Below are positions 35,260 to 47,146 of a stretch of DNA of 64,000 bases, one piece after another (the first letter of the stretch is position 1; each line of letters opens with the position of its first letter). This DNA comes from Enoplolaimus lenunculus (lineage: Eukaryota; Nematoda; Enoplea; Enoplida; Thoracostomopsidae), in the NCBI GenBank assembly GCA_030248215.1, contig JASANG010001865.1, forward strand, positions 62,001 to 126,000, read 5' to 3'. Below the pieces are notes generated by a model that saw only the letters and a program-made list of their open reading frames with translations, ran no database searches and had not been told where the DNA came from. The position numbers and the translations under genes are program-made.

Positions 35260-35708
35260 CTCGTTATCTATATCTGGTTTTCCACCATTATTGTAACTCA
35301 ATAAAGAAATGATTTTATAAATTTTTTGAATATTTTAAATATAATATCCGGCAAGTTAGAATACCGGAACCGGATCGATTTTTTGCCTAAACCAGAGCCG
35401 GATATCCAGTCTCCTCCTGATATATACGTATTAATGAGAAAGAAATATAAAATGTTATGATCCCAAAAGAAATTGCAGGACTGGTTCGCATGTAGTATTT
35501 GTTATGTATTTGTAACATGGGATTACTAGTTACTTGTTGTTAAACATGTTTTTGCGTTTAGAATTTGGATTTGAAACAGCGTTCCTTCTATTAGAGATGT
35601 GCGCAATTCAGTCCTTCACCTGATTAATACTACATAATATATCAGCTTTTATTCGAAAAATTATTGTTTAAGACATATATAACGAGTTTTTTAACTTTAT
35701 ACTTGCAG

Positions 35709-35821
35709 GTTTATTGCTCTATCGACACAAGTTTGGCAACAGCTTGTTCTGCTATCAGCTATTATGTATGGGCTGTTACTTTTGGATCTCATGCACCGAA
35801 TCATAAACTGGATTCTGCGAG
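35709..35821 (+). CDS. Gene B, hydrophobic 5' exon
   Basis: Acceptor TATACTTGCAG, donor CGAG|GTATAT. In the frame that fits the neighbours it reads FIALSTQVWQQLVLLSAIMY then GLLLLDLMHRIINWILR, a hydrophobic and amphipathic segment. It starts after two bases of a codon and ends in phase 1, and the next two exons continue that phase. The first coding exon lies upstream and was not found. Confidence 0.5.
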
Positions 35822-36566
35822 GTATATGTGGTTTTCGGTTATACTAATAGTTGTATAAACTTTCTATTGTGAGCTGGCATAAGGTCGTGTGATGTATACT
35901 CGTACTATTTAATGACCTCGGAGATGTGAAATTTAAACATTTTTCATTTCTTAACGTTTTTAGTTAGTGTGTTCTTGGTGTTCAGCATCTTTAGTATAAT
36001 TTTACTTGCCCTATTGTGATCAAATCACTACTCAGAACAGAAAAGTCCACTATGAAACGGCATGATGTTTGTGTCCAACGTGAACACCAGGGTGCGACCG
36101 GATACCAAAAATACCGGAGCTGGAGGGAAGCCGGATGGTGAAATGTTCAGCCGGAGCCAAATATATGCATATTTGAAGAAATGGCAAACCTTAATCATGC
36201 TAATTTAGTATATACCGCTTCGTATAATTTGTTATTGTTTGGTTTCGGTAATCGTTTTCGTATCAATTGCGTTTCCTTGCAACCTTAGTTTAGTCATCTG
36301 GAACAAAAGTCAATGTGATTTATTGTAGTTAATATGAACAGGAATATCAGTTTGATAGACTTTTGAGCCATTGATATCCGGCACCTTTATCGGTTCGCAC
36401 CTTCATGACTACTGGTTTAGTCTTATTGTTATTGCATTAAATATTGGGAAAATGTAACATGACAAAAACTGTTATTTTTTCAAATCGTGGATCGAACTGA
36501 AATTAATTTCGATTCAAAAATTGCTATACGTTAATAGGTATGTGATGCAAAACTATTTGTCTTCAG

Positions 36567-36600
36567 GTGGCATCAAAGACAGTTATTCCAGCTTTCAGAC
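36567..36600 (+). CDS. Gene B, 34-bp microexon candidate
   Basis: CTTCAG and GTAAGT bound 34 bases that read GIKDSYSSFQ in the phase left by the 35709-35821 exon. Its end (AC) plus the C of the 37340 exon gives Thr. Consistent phase and both strong splice sites are the only support. Confidence 0.4.
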
Positions 36601-37339
36601 GTAAGTTTGAAGGTTATGTACTTTTGGTACGTACTCTTGAACAGCACTAAAGTTTATATCCGGTTGTTATCAAGATGTTGGAATGAAACCATTATTGTGC
36701 ACAGCAAGAAATTGTGGAAAGTTTACCGTAGATATATACGTATGCCGTCTGTTTGTTTGGTGTTACACTTTAAAATTTGCAAACACTTGGATTTGAGTGT
36801 ACCGTTTAGGGAGCGACCGAGAGTTTGCTTCATTACTCAAAGTATAATGTTACCTATATTGATAGCAGCATATTTCAATCTTAAATGCATATTCCTTAAG
36901 CGACGAACTTAAACCATAGAAAGTGACTGGCATATGTATAACGACTGTGCAATTCAAATAAGGGGTGCTGGATTGAAAAATAATCAACAGCCCTGAGCCG
37001 AATAGCGAGGGTTACTTTTTGAGGAGGCGAAATATATATCAGTCTACCATATCCTCTTATCCAGAATACTGCAGTAAGTAGTGTAATATGCAAGGTTTTT
37101 TGGTATTTGTGCATGCTTTTAAGAAGTTTGAGTTGTTTATGGGCTTGGTTCTTCAGTTATTCCGGGTGTATGTGTTTTGTCAAAAATTTGGTCCAGGTTT
37201 TATTTTGAAAAAATCCGCGTCCAGATAGTTAGTCTTTTTTTGAAAATTTCAAATTGTAATTTTTAACAGAATGTCTCGCCAATGCACTTTTTCTACCGAT
37301 TTTGTTCGCTCACTCATTTATTGCAACTAATAATTTTAG

Positions 37340-37475
37340 CACCATGCATACAACCGTTTTGTCGGATGCATTGTCAGACTGTATACAATATTTGCTGTTT
37401 GTAATGCCATTTTGGAATGTTGTATTTGCTTTGTTACGATGGCTTTATGCTTTGTGGAAGGAACGGCGTCTCTGG
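37340..37475 (+). CDS. Gene B, hydrophobic exon
   Basis: Acceptor AATTTTAG|C, donor CTCTGG|GTAAGA. It reads TMHTTVLSDALSDCIQYLLF then VMPFWNVVFALLRWLYALWK, a strongly hydrophobic stretch with a basic end, possibly membrane-associated. It ends in phase 0, whereas the 39762 exon needs phase 1, so an exon between them is missing from my model (a candidate region is around 39463-39520). Confidence 0.5.
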
Positions 37476-37972
37476 GTAAGATTACGCAGTTTATTAATTT
37501 CAAATGGTGAATTTTCACTTATTGCTTGTCCTGGAATTAAAATCTGATGTCAAACTGACCGTTATGTGACGAAAATATTAATTGGTAAAATAGAACTAAA
37601 TCAAATGTTCAAACTTCATGTCCTGTTGATTTTATTCTGTTATGAATTAGAGAAATGATATCGCGGTGTATCAGCAAAAAGCTAAGATGAGATCTTAGAC
37701 TGTAAATTGAATATTTTTTACATCTGCCATATTTTGAATTTAACATTTTAAATTTTGACATATATAATGCATGTGCAACCACATAGAGAGCTTCCCAAAC
37801 TAGGTCTTAGCTCATGAAAATTCTATATGGACGAAAATTTTTTAGTTCCTCATAATCGCATCATGTAGTGGATCAAGCCTGCTAATCGCGTTTCGTTGCT
37901 TTGAAAAGGCGGCGCTGTTATCATATTTTATGAGTAAGTATATTTATAAAACAGTTTTGTCTTACCTAAATT

Positions 37973-38687
37973 CAGGGTGCAAAGCGTAACTGAATTATAC
38001 CGGAATAAGAATCAGAATCGGAACTAGAAATTTTGTGACTGTACGGGTAATTGATATTGACAAAATATATAATACTGATTTAGGTCTCTGTTGGCTGGTA
38101 ACAATTTTTAAAAACGTCGCAGTAACAAACTGGCGATGTTTTTTGGTTCTGTAAAAGTTAAATTACAATCAATTATTGACCAGTCGTAGTGGGACTAGTG
38201 TATTAAGCAAAGAGCTAACTATTAAATTATCGTGTTTGAAGGTTTTTTATTCAGATTCCTTGCATCCAAAACCCTTAATTGTTGAAATATTGTAAAACAA
38301 ATTAGCTATTAGGTAACTATTCAATTATGAATTTTGAAGGTTTGTAGGCAATGTATTCAGATTTCTAACACATCGAAACCCTTTAGCGCTGAAATTAGAT
38401 CGCTTGTTACCCTAGTAATTAGTGAAATAACTCAAAAAGTCACAATTCAGGTTTAACCAATTAAGCTAATATGCAAATTAGATATTAGCTAATTACTCAT
38501 TTATCGCTTCTGCTCGCAACTCATCGAAAGGAATTTAATAGAAAATAATATATTTATGCAACCTGTCAGAACAACTGGGATTAAAATTAAATTTTCAAAA
38601 CTCGGATTCTGATTGATTGTGCAATCGGAATAGGAACTCGTTTTGAGTCGGAATTCTAATCGTGATCGGAATTCCGGTTGCACCCTG
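37973..38687. mobile_element. hAT-like CAGGGTGCAA family, in a gene B intron
   Basis: CAGGGTGCAAAGCGTAACTG at one end, and CGGAATTCCGGTTGCACCCTG-like inverted sequence at the other. At 715 bp it is the longest copy of the family here. It carries the AACTGGGATTAAAATTAAA block shared with the other copies. Confidence 0.65.
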
Positions 38688-39761
38688 CCAGGATTGTATT
38701 TGAAATAGGTTTCAGATCAATTTAGCATGAAATGTTAATTTAGTGTTATTTTAAATATATATCTAGCAGAAAATCTGTAGTTTCTAAACAGAACTTCAAA
38801 TTAGAGCGCATCGTTGTGCAGCAAGGAACGATCGACATTCGGCTGGCGTATATACTTTATTTTTAACTCTGTGGTTCTGATGGATTTAGAACAAGGTGTT
38901 ATTGTTAAAGCAACAGATATTTGAGACAACTTTGTAATCATTGATTAGCCACGTTACTTCGTGTAATCTTGCTTTGAGAGGTGACGTTTGGTGAGAAATG
39001 TAAAAGTTTAATTAAAAATTATTGTTCGTAAATTATTGTAGGACAAAGTTGCTAATTTTATGGCATAAAAAGTGGAATAAAAATTTTTACGACTATTGAG
39101 ATTTTTTAATATTGTTGGCAATTTGTCTGCGTCACTGATTCTATCGGATTCAGCAATTTTTTGTTTGATGTTCTTATGAACGCTGTGTATGGTGCCGTGC
39201 ATTGTTGTCAAATGTGTTGGCTATGCAGTGTTGTCAAATGGGTTCAGCACATAAAACTAGATGTTCATAGGTTTTATAACATTTAAGTTAGTGAAAGGTA
39301 AAATTGGAAAATTAGCACGTTTTTGTGCTCGATTTTTCATGCTGTTGAGCAAACTAAGAATTGCAGAAACTAATACAGGTAATTTGTTTGAGAACAGTTA
39401 CTAACTCGGGATAGGCACCGTATACAGTTGAGAACATGGCTCATACTTTTAATAACTGCTGCAGGGGTTTTCTTATATGCAGCTGCGATGATCGATACGG
39501 ATGTTCGCTTTACTTGCATTATATTCTAGCTTTGCGCGTTATACCAATATTACAATTTAACAAAGTGACTCTCAACCTGTCAGCTGATTTTCTTTATGCT
39601 AAGAAACATCTAAGCTGAGCGAAATGTATATTTAGAGGTTCAATTGACTTTGTGTGTCATAAAATATTGTTTTTATTTTGAAACACACAAGATCAACAAA
39701 TAATGTTGAACTCCACATTTAGTTAAAGCATTAGATGTTTTTTTATTATTTTTTATTTTAG

Positions 39762-41099
39762 TCTTAACTATAGTGTATTCGCCAGCGTTGAAACACTACG
39801 AGGTAGTACATCATTCGGAGAAAGTCGCACAATCTGTAGTATTGTCAATGTGTACCATTGTCAAAGGTACCATTTCAACAATATATTTTGTCGTCCGCGA
39901 AATTGTGTATGGAGTAATCGCTCTTGCCTCAGGTACCTATCGGACAACATGTGCAACCATTGTCTCCGCGCACAATGTAATAGTGTATAGCGTCGACTGG
40001 ACGGTGCAAAGTTTGATAGCTTGCGTTCAATCGATTCGAAATGGCATTATTTTCGCGTATGAAACATTTTTAAATGCAATTTTTTCAATTTGTAACGCAG
40101 TTAAAAATGGTTGTAAGTGGATTGTTAACAGCATAGTCTCGACAGTACACACAGTTGTCAATACAATTAAAAATGCTGTCTTGACAGTTTATTGTGGATG
40201 CGTTTGGGCTGTTACTACAGTTGTCAATGGGGTTGTAGCGAGTGTTCTGTTTGTATTTAATACAGTTAATTCTGTAATTTATGCTATTGTGAATGGAATC
40301 AAACGGTTTGTTGATCGTATAGTTCGTGGATATCGATATAGTGTTCAGTGTGTGCATGGCGGCGTTAGAGGAATAAAAGACGGAATTTGGTACGCTTCGA
40401 ACGCATTTGTCCAGTGGAATATCGATACTATATGCTATATTAGGGATAGTATTGTTGGCAGTTATCGCGGAACTATTCACTTTGTTATTCAATCACATCA
40501 AAATTTAATTTGTTGGTTTTGGAACGTTGTACAAAGCCTAAAGAATACTGCGCATCGTTCTAAACTGTGGGTTGCTCGGACTGTGCGGTCGTGTTTGCGG
40601 TACTCGCAAGGATGTGCCAAGTATTATATTGCTCAGTCATGGGATTTCTTTAAAATACTATGCAAAGCGTCGTATAATGTCACTGGTCGGGTTTTAACTA
40701 AATTTCTAGCTGTAGTGGGAGATTTTGGACGAAAAAGCGTGGCAATTGCTTCAAAGGCTTATCGAGCATTGATTTCATTCCTTAAACAGCAAGCAAGTGA
40801 ACTGTGCGCTGGCATATGTGCGTATATGAGTGAAGTCAAACTGCGCACCAAAGCTTATATTCATGATACATGGGTTGAACCTTTAGTTCAATATATGATT
40901 GAGCGGAAAGAGCTATTAAAAAATTATATAATGCAAAACTATTTCAATCCTGTGTTTCACTGGATGCGAATTAGTTGGCTTTTAGCGAAATATAAATGTT
41001 TATCAACTTTTATGAAGGTCTGGAATATTGCATATGATAATGTCCTTCTTCCAGTTGGTGCATACTTGAAAACGGTCAAATTGCGGGCACCTTATTTAG
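39762..41099 (+). CDS. Gene B, main exon: about 32 tandem 11-residue amphipathic repeats
   Basis: Acceptor TTTTATTTTAG, donor TTAG|GTAAGT; 446 codons. From the Tyr-Glu-Val-Val near residue 12 to the Lys-Leu-Arg-Thr-Lys near residue 364 the sequence divides into 32 consecutive 11-residue units with no insertion or deletion. Examples in order: NAVKNGCKWIV, NSIVSTVHTVV, NTIKNAVLTVY, CGCVWAVTTVV, NGVVASVLFVF, NTVNSVIYAIV, NGIKRFVDRIV. The pattern is small or polar at positions 1-2 and Val/Ile at 3, 7, 10 and 11. It is clearest in units 7-21. An 11-residue period is characteristic of long membrane- or lipid-surface helices (perilipins, synucleins, exchangeable apolipoproteins, LEA proteins), so a lipid-surface role is a reasonable inference. 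No family is recognised. It lies at the left edge of the palindrome. Confidence 0.85.
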
Positions 41100-41566
41100 G
41101 TAAGTTTTGAATTTTTTGTTAAAATGTCTTTTTAGTGGTTACGGAATGTTCTACGTGAGTAAAACGTTTCAAACAACTTACACACTTTTTTTACATTTAA
41201 TAGTAAAAATGTAAATATTTGATTGACACGTGATGCTGTTACTTGATTTAGTTCATGCTGAAAATTAGCAAGGTTCTACCATTCATCCAATCTGTTAACA
41301 TTTTCGAAATAACATAGACATTAAATACAGAGAATTGGGAGGGTGAAATTGGCCCGGTAAATGTACAATAATAACCCAGCTGATTCAAAGTCTTATTTCA
41401 CAAAATCTAATGCGATCTAATCTGACCTACATTTTTTGTGACATATTGTCACATATATGCATCGTAGTAGTTTATTTTGTCGTCCAAAACCTTAATAGTT
41501 GACTCGTTTTGAGTTAGCAAATTGAGTGTGGTGTGTGTAGTTTTTTTTGTTTGTTGTTGTTTTCAG

Positions 41567-41986
41567 ATGCTGATAGTGATGTTGAACTGAAGGATTTCGT
41601 TCCTGCGCTGCTTGATTCAAATCTCATGAACAAAATTCTCGCGGAACCTTTGAATGAGGGAGAGAGCGATAGTGACGTAGAAGATTTATTAGGGGTGATT
41701 CCTTACGATCAAGGTTCAGTTGTTGCTACACCACCTTCCGCTAGTGCAACTACGGAACTACCTTCAGCTATGTCAAAAACTGATAAAAATACCCTTGTTG
41801 CTAAACCTGAAGTGCCTATGACGGAACAAGCTAATTTGCTTAACCAGCAATCTGCGGCGACAACAATTACGCAGTCTGCCAGTCATCCTGTGTCGCTTTC
41901 AAGTGTTCAGCGTCCTGTTCGCAACTCCAGAAGTTTGGGCCGAGCTACAATGCGGCCTATGTTTGAAACGCCTGTTGCCGAAACAG
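41567..41986 (+). CDS. Gene B, acidic exon
   Basis: Acceptor GTTGTTTTCAG, donor AACAG|GTATGA. The G left by the previous exon completes Asp. It reads ADSDVELKDFVPALLDSNLM then GESDSDVEDLLGVIPYDQG, acidic with SDSD motifs that could be CK2 phosphorylation sites, then Ser/Thr/Gln-rich sequence. It ends in phase 1, which matches the next exon. The right-arm copy (62816-63235) has the same length and stays open. Confidence 0.8.
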
Positions 41987-42351
41987 GTATGAGACTTTTG
42001 AGCAGGGTGTGACTGGATACCAAAAAATTAATTCGGCTCCTGTTGATGTCAATTTTTTGAAAGTTTTTAGATTTGTGTCTTAAGATTTGGAATTACGTAC
42101 ATTCCTGTTATTTTTTGGAACTTTAACTACTAAAACTGGAACACGCGTCTTTTACCGTGAACGTTAAGGTACGTACCTATGTAACTGTGTGTTGAATTTC
42201 ATATTGTGTTTGTCTGTGTTCTGGCTTAAAATTTGTGAATAGATGGCATAGGGAAAATAAACGAGCGGTATGTAACGTCTTCATTTGCGGTTATTGTTGC
42301 AATGGCTTTAAAGATAGACAAGCAGCTATGAGTGATCTGTTTATTTTTCAG

Positions 42352-43421
42352 ACCTTATTGGTCTTCCGCTAGCAATCACAGAGTTTCCGTCTCATGAAGA
42401 AGTAATCTCAGACGACGAAGCGGTTCCATGGATGTTACGTAGTACATCAGAAGCGCCCAATCGCTTTCAAAAACGCAACACGTCTAGCTTTGGAGCCAAC
42501 GTTAATCAGACGTCAACAGGTTTAGGCAGTCTGGGCCGCTGCGCAGTGGCTGGGAATGCAAGTAAAACTCGTTCAGTAAATGACCAGCAGACTCCTCCGC
42601 ATAAACATAGCTCATCTTCAGTGCACACTAGTAGATTGTCATTTAGTAGTGACTTAGGACAGCAGGCAACAGGCGGTAATGATGATTCTGCATCGATAGT
42701 ATCTCTCCCAGTCGCCACAGCTGTTCCTGCATTTAAGCCACCCTCATCGGCTGGTGTGAGGCGACGTAAACCGATCCCAGCTGAACTGTTAAATAGACCA
42801 TTTCGTTCTCCATCTGAATCTCGCAGCTCATTAACCGGAGTTGTACAAAGCTCTGCCTCTGGTGGTGGCCTATTGGACGGTGGTACCCAAAAAGGCTCGG
42901 TACGGACCGATCCGCAAGCAAAAGTAAATGCGAAATTAGCACCGTCAGATCCTGTTAACACAATCATGGTCACAAGCAGAACCGTATCTGCAGATTCTTC
43001 TGGTCAAGGAGCTGAAGAAAATGTGCCACCACATTCTGGACCTCGTTATTCCGTAGCTCAAAATAATGGCGCTGCGTCGTCTACAGCTGTAAATGCCACA
43101 TCTCTCTTGAGTTCTGTATTTTCCTTTGCTGCTGGGAAAACGGCGTCTGCTCTGTCCACAACAGCTAACCAAGCAATGGTTAGTGAACGCGACAACGCTG
43201 AAAATGGTATTAGTTTATCGTTTGGTTCTCCACCGGACGATCCGTCACAGCCAAATCAGACTCCCAAGAACGCTGGTGTTAATTACTCTACACAAGGAAA
43301 TAAATTGTGTTTAGGAACTTCGAATGCCAAATTAGACAATGTAACAGGCTCAGATAGACAGTTTGAGCTGAATCTTATACCTGTGGAGTTTGAAATGATA
43401 GATCACGAACAAGTAGACTGA
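42352..43421 (+). CDS. Gene B, last exon, disordered C-terminal region
   Basis: Acceptor TTTATTTTTCAG. The G from the previous exon plus AC gives Asp, then LIGLPLAITEFPSHEEVISD and DDEAVPWMLRSTSEAPNRF. The remaining roughly 330 residues are Ser/Thr/Ala/Pro-rich with no domain, ending in EFEMIDHEQVD and TGA at 43419-43421. The length of 1,070 bp closes the frame exactly. Confidence 0.8.
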
Positions 43422-45301
43422 CTTCTGGTTGATTTGAACCGTTTTATTACATTAAAATGAAATGAAAACTGATGGAATGTATTTAAGAGCTGTTTAGGTA
43501 AGGTGATCTAAGGATTTTAATTTGGTAGGATTTTAATTTGGTGAATTTAAAGTACTGTCTTTGAATGAAAATGGCGTAAATGTTTTGGCAAACATTGTGA
43601 TATTATTTATCTCAGCTAGTGAGGCGCTAAGCAAGTCAAAAAGTCTGCTTTTGATGTGAAAAATAAGCTGTTGGACGGTACACGAATGGATACGTTCAGC
43701 GCATCGGTTTGTATTTGTTACGTTTTAGCTGCAGTTTTGTTATTTACTGTTAATTTTGTGTCTATAATCGACAAAAAAGGACGATTGAAGGCATAATACC
43801 ATCATATTAACTTTTTAGCTTTCACTGGGTAAAGATTAAACAGCATTTAGAAACTGGCGCGATTAAATGATTTGTTTTATAACGGAATATGATTATTTTT
43901 AAGAAAATTGTCATCAAGAATGGATGATTCCTTAGAATAGAGTACGTATACAACCTACGAATTTTAGTGTGGCATAAAATGAGGTAGCGCGCGTTGCATT
44001 TTTATCATACCACCTCACTTTACCGGGGGGGGGGGTCGGTCTCACCTTCAATACTTTGGCAACATACGGTAATTTCTTCGTTGACGTCAAATTTATACCT
44101 CCCTTCCATAAATAGGTTGGAACGTGAACCAAACGCAACGCGTGCCTATACATTTTTTGTTAAGCAGAATTTGCCCATTTGCAAACATAGTGTGTAGCAC
44201 ATTTCACTGATGTTTAATTTGTATTAATATTAAATTGTAACAAAATATTTCGGAATATTTTTAGTATTATACTAGTTTTTGTTCGTTTTCATCAAACATA
44301 ATCCGCCAGATTTGACTCACGAAAATGTCAAGTTTGTTAAGCTCTTCAGATCTAATTTGAGGAAGTGTAACACTAAATCAAGTTTCAGTTTTGTCGACTA
44401 TCTTTTAGCTTAATCAGTAATGCTGTGATATAATTTATTGGAGTCCATGAACGATTGAGGTAAACACAGAGACAGAAATCTGGCATAACATACAAGACTT
44501 ACGCTTAGTTTTAAGCTTGTGGAGAATAGTGTACTAGAGCCGAATACTGTAGGTTGATATTGTGATGAAGGCGAATATACATGTCATGTGTTTACCATCA
44601 TTGTAGGCGTGGATTTATGGCATATCTGTGGTGCTGCCAATATATACTTTAGAATAAAACTATTGCAGTAAATCTGCATACGGCTCTTTATTAATGTGGA
44701 CTAGTGTTGATAAGCGTGTGAAACATGCTTGGCCTGGTGCATATTTATGCAGTGTACATTGTGTTGTATGGTAGCTGGCAGCAAGCATATCGACAAATAT
44801 AGTCCATGATAAAAGCATAAAGGACTCGTATTTGAGGTGAAGGCTGGTACATTCTACAAAAATTCTAGAACCAATAAGGAAGGCATACGTCGCATCTAGC
44901 GCGTTAATTTTTTTAAAAATGTAAGTTTTGATATATTTATTAAATACCAAGACACTTTTGGGTTCTTTCTGACATCGAAGCCTCACAATTGCTGCAACCT
45001 CGCGAGCAAAGCGAGGTTGAAGCTAGACGTATTCTTGTGTTAAATCATACGGTAAACGCAAACTTTCAATTTTGAGCACCCTAAAACTTTGGTCGCAGTG
45101 TCGGCGAATCCTGGTTAGTGAACCGAACAAGTTGCATAGTTTTACATTGAATCTCGCGGCAAAGTTTCAATTCTGAAATCCATTTATATATTCATATGTT
45201 GAAATTTTCGCGTTTTTCGGACATAATGTGTCCTGGTGGACATATACACACGGCCACTGTAAATGTGTTGCATAAAAATTAGTTGCATGTCATCTGAAAA
45301 C
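43422..45301. other. Gene-free part of left arm with SINE-tail remnant
   Basis: No gene seen. A G-run of about 10 is at about 44025. At 44690-44800 is a diverged piece of the SINE tail (GCATGCTTGG-like). About 44920-45300 matches 30040-30160 plus 31826-32500, joined differently because each locus carries its own insertions. Confidence 0.5.
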
Positions 45302-47146
45302 TAGTGATGGGCATCGGATATTTTTTGATATCCCGATATCCGGCAATTCTTGCCGGATATTTATACGGATATACGAAATCAATCTAAAGCACTTGTTTTA
45401 ATTTGTTGCTCTAAAGGAAGTACCCTAACCCTCAAGCAAATGGATATGAGGGCCCATGCAGAGAACAGGTTCCTCCCAATTTCCCGGGTAATATCCCAAT
45501 TTTCCAAAAACCTAATTTCCCCGTTAATATCCGAGTTTCCCATAATCGCAATATCCCGGGTAATATCCCAATTTCCCGGGTAGTATCCCAACTTCCCAAA
45601 CTAGCAGTATCACGGGTCATTTGCCAATTTTCATTGTGAAATCCAAATATCCTGGAAAAAGTTAACGTGTATACTTATGTTCGGGCGTAGGCTTGACGGA
45701 ACCATAGACAGACGGACGCAAGAAGGCTTTGCCCCTTTGTAACCTAATTGGCACATTACTTGCTCATATAAAAAACATTTTCTTTAATTGCGTTAAACCC
45801 CCCACTAGGCAATTTACGTCATATTAAAATATTAAACACAGTTTATTGTGTATTCTTTAAATTATACCACAAATAGTGCATTCCGAAAAGGGACTTTGCC
45901 GGGATTTGGTTTCCGAAGGGTAACCTAATTTTTCAACGGGAAAACTCAACATATTTAAATTATATGAGCAACGTAAAATAAAATTTATACGGCAAAGATG
46001 TGTTAAATAGTACAAACGAACAATTTCACCCGACCCGTCAAGTGAGGGATTACCGAAATTTTATTTCCCAAAATCCCGAGCGAAAAACGCTGCGCCCAAA
46101 ATCCCGAGCGAAAAACGCTGCGGCGAAAATCCAAATTTCCCAAAATCCCGACCGAAAAACGCTGCGCCCAAAATCCCAATTTCCCAAAATCACTAGGGAA
46201 AAACGCTACGCCCAAAATCCCAATTTCCCTAAATCTCGAGCGAAAAAGGCTGCGCCCAAAATCCCAATTTCCCAAAATCCCGAGCGAGAAACGTTGCGCC
46301 CAAAATCCCAATTTCCCAAAATCCCGAGCGAAAAACGCTGCGCCCAAAATCCCAATTTCCCAAAATCCCGAGCGAAAAACGCTGCGCCCAAAATCCCAAT
46401 TTCCCAAAATCCCGAGCGAAACACGCAGCGCCCACAATCCCGCGCGCAAACCGCTGCGCCCCAAAATCCCAACTTCCCAAAATCCCTAGTTAAAAACGTT
46501 GCGCCCAAAATCCCAATTTCCCAAAATCTCGAGCGAAAAACGCTGCGCCTAAAATCCCAATTTCCCGAAATCCCGAGCGAAAAACGCTGCGCCCAAAATC
46601 CCAATTTCCCGGGTAATATCCGAATTTCCCAAAATCGCAAATTCTCAGGTAATATCCGCGGATTTTGGAGGGACCTCTTCAGTACATGGGCCGATATGAA
46701 CATAAAAGATACAATTCTAAAAATCGGTATTTATTATGCCAGTAACTGTATTGACCCGAATAAGCGGGGGTACTCAATTTGAGTCCCAATCAATAAGAGT
46801 CTTATCCCTAAAAAGAATCCGTAAGCGCATAGAGTCCCTAAACCCTAAATAGAATCCACAAATGTCAATTATTTCTAATTGTAGCGCATAAATGACTCCA
46901 GAACCAAATAAAGGTGAGTTCACAACTTTAAAGCGTGCAAGAATGTGGTTTAATATTCTGACTGAGTTTTGGATATAAAATTTTTTCATCAGCTCCAGCT
47001 ACTTTGGTGGTGAAACCATGCAAATTATTCCAAAAAAATTAGACAAAAGCATTTCGGATATCCGGCGTATATCCGGATGGATACACGTTTCATTTCGGAT
47101 ACATATCCGGATATTTTTCATATCCGGATATCCGGTGTACCATATA
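45302..47146. mobile_element. 1.85-kb hAT-like element, left-arm copy
   Basis: Starts TAGTGATGGGCATCGGATAT; the other end (reversed) is a mutated TATATGGTACACCGGATATC, clearer in the right-arm copy. Flanks are CTGAAAAC (45294-45301) and CTAAAAAC (47147-47154), an 8-bp target duplication with one mismatch. The uninterrupted site TCATCTAAAAACGTTATT exists at about 32497. CCGGATATCC words are repeated near both ends. The interior holds the 44-bp minisatellite. No transposase recognised. Confidence 0.8.
46057..46620. repeat. 44-bp minisatellite, left arm
   Basis: About 13 units of 44 bp containing ATCCCAATTTCCCAAAATCC and GAGCGAAAAACGCTGCGC, some units shortened. Because three units of 44 bp are divisible by three, long false frames appear on both strands. 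It lies inside the hAT-like element. A related short block with TAATATCCCAATTTCCCGGG is at about 45475-45600. Confidence 0.9.

Noticed and set aside
36607-36912. 101-codon frame (KLWKVYRRYIRMPS-like) as a gene B exon
   Set aside because: The hydrophobic/basic composition is tempting, but no good splice sites in a matching phase were seen and the splice chain 35821-36567-37340 closes without it.
46000-46782. Long open frames on both strands (repeating PKSQFPKI- or FGKLGFWAQRF-like)
   Set aside because: They arise from the 44-bp minisatellite, occur on both strands, and are mirrored at 58217-58919.
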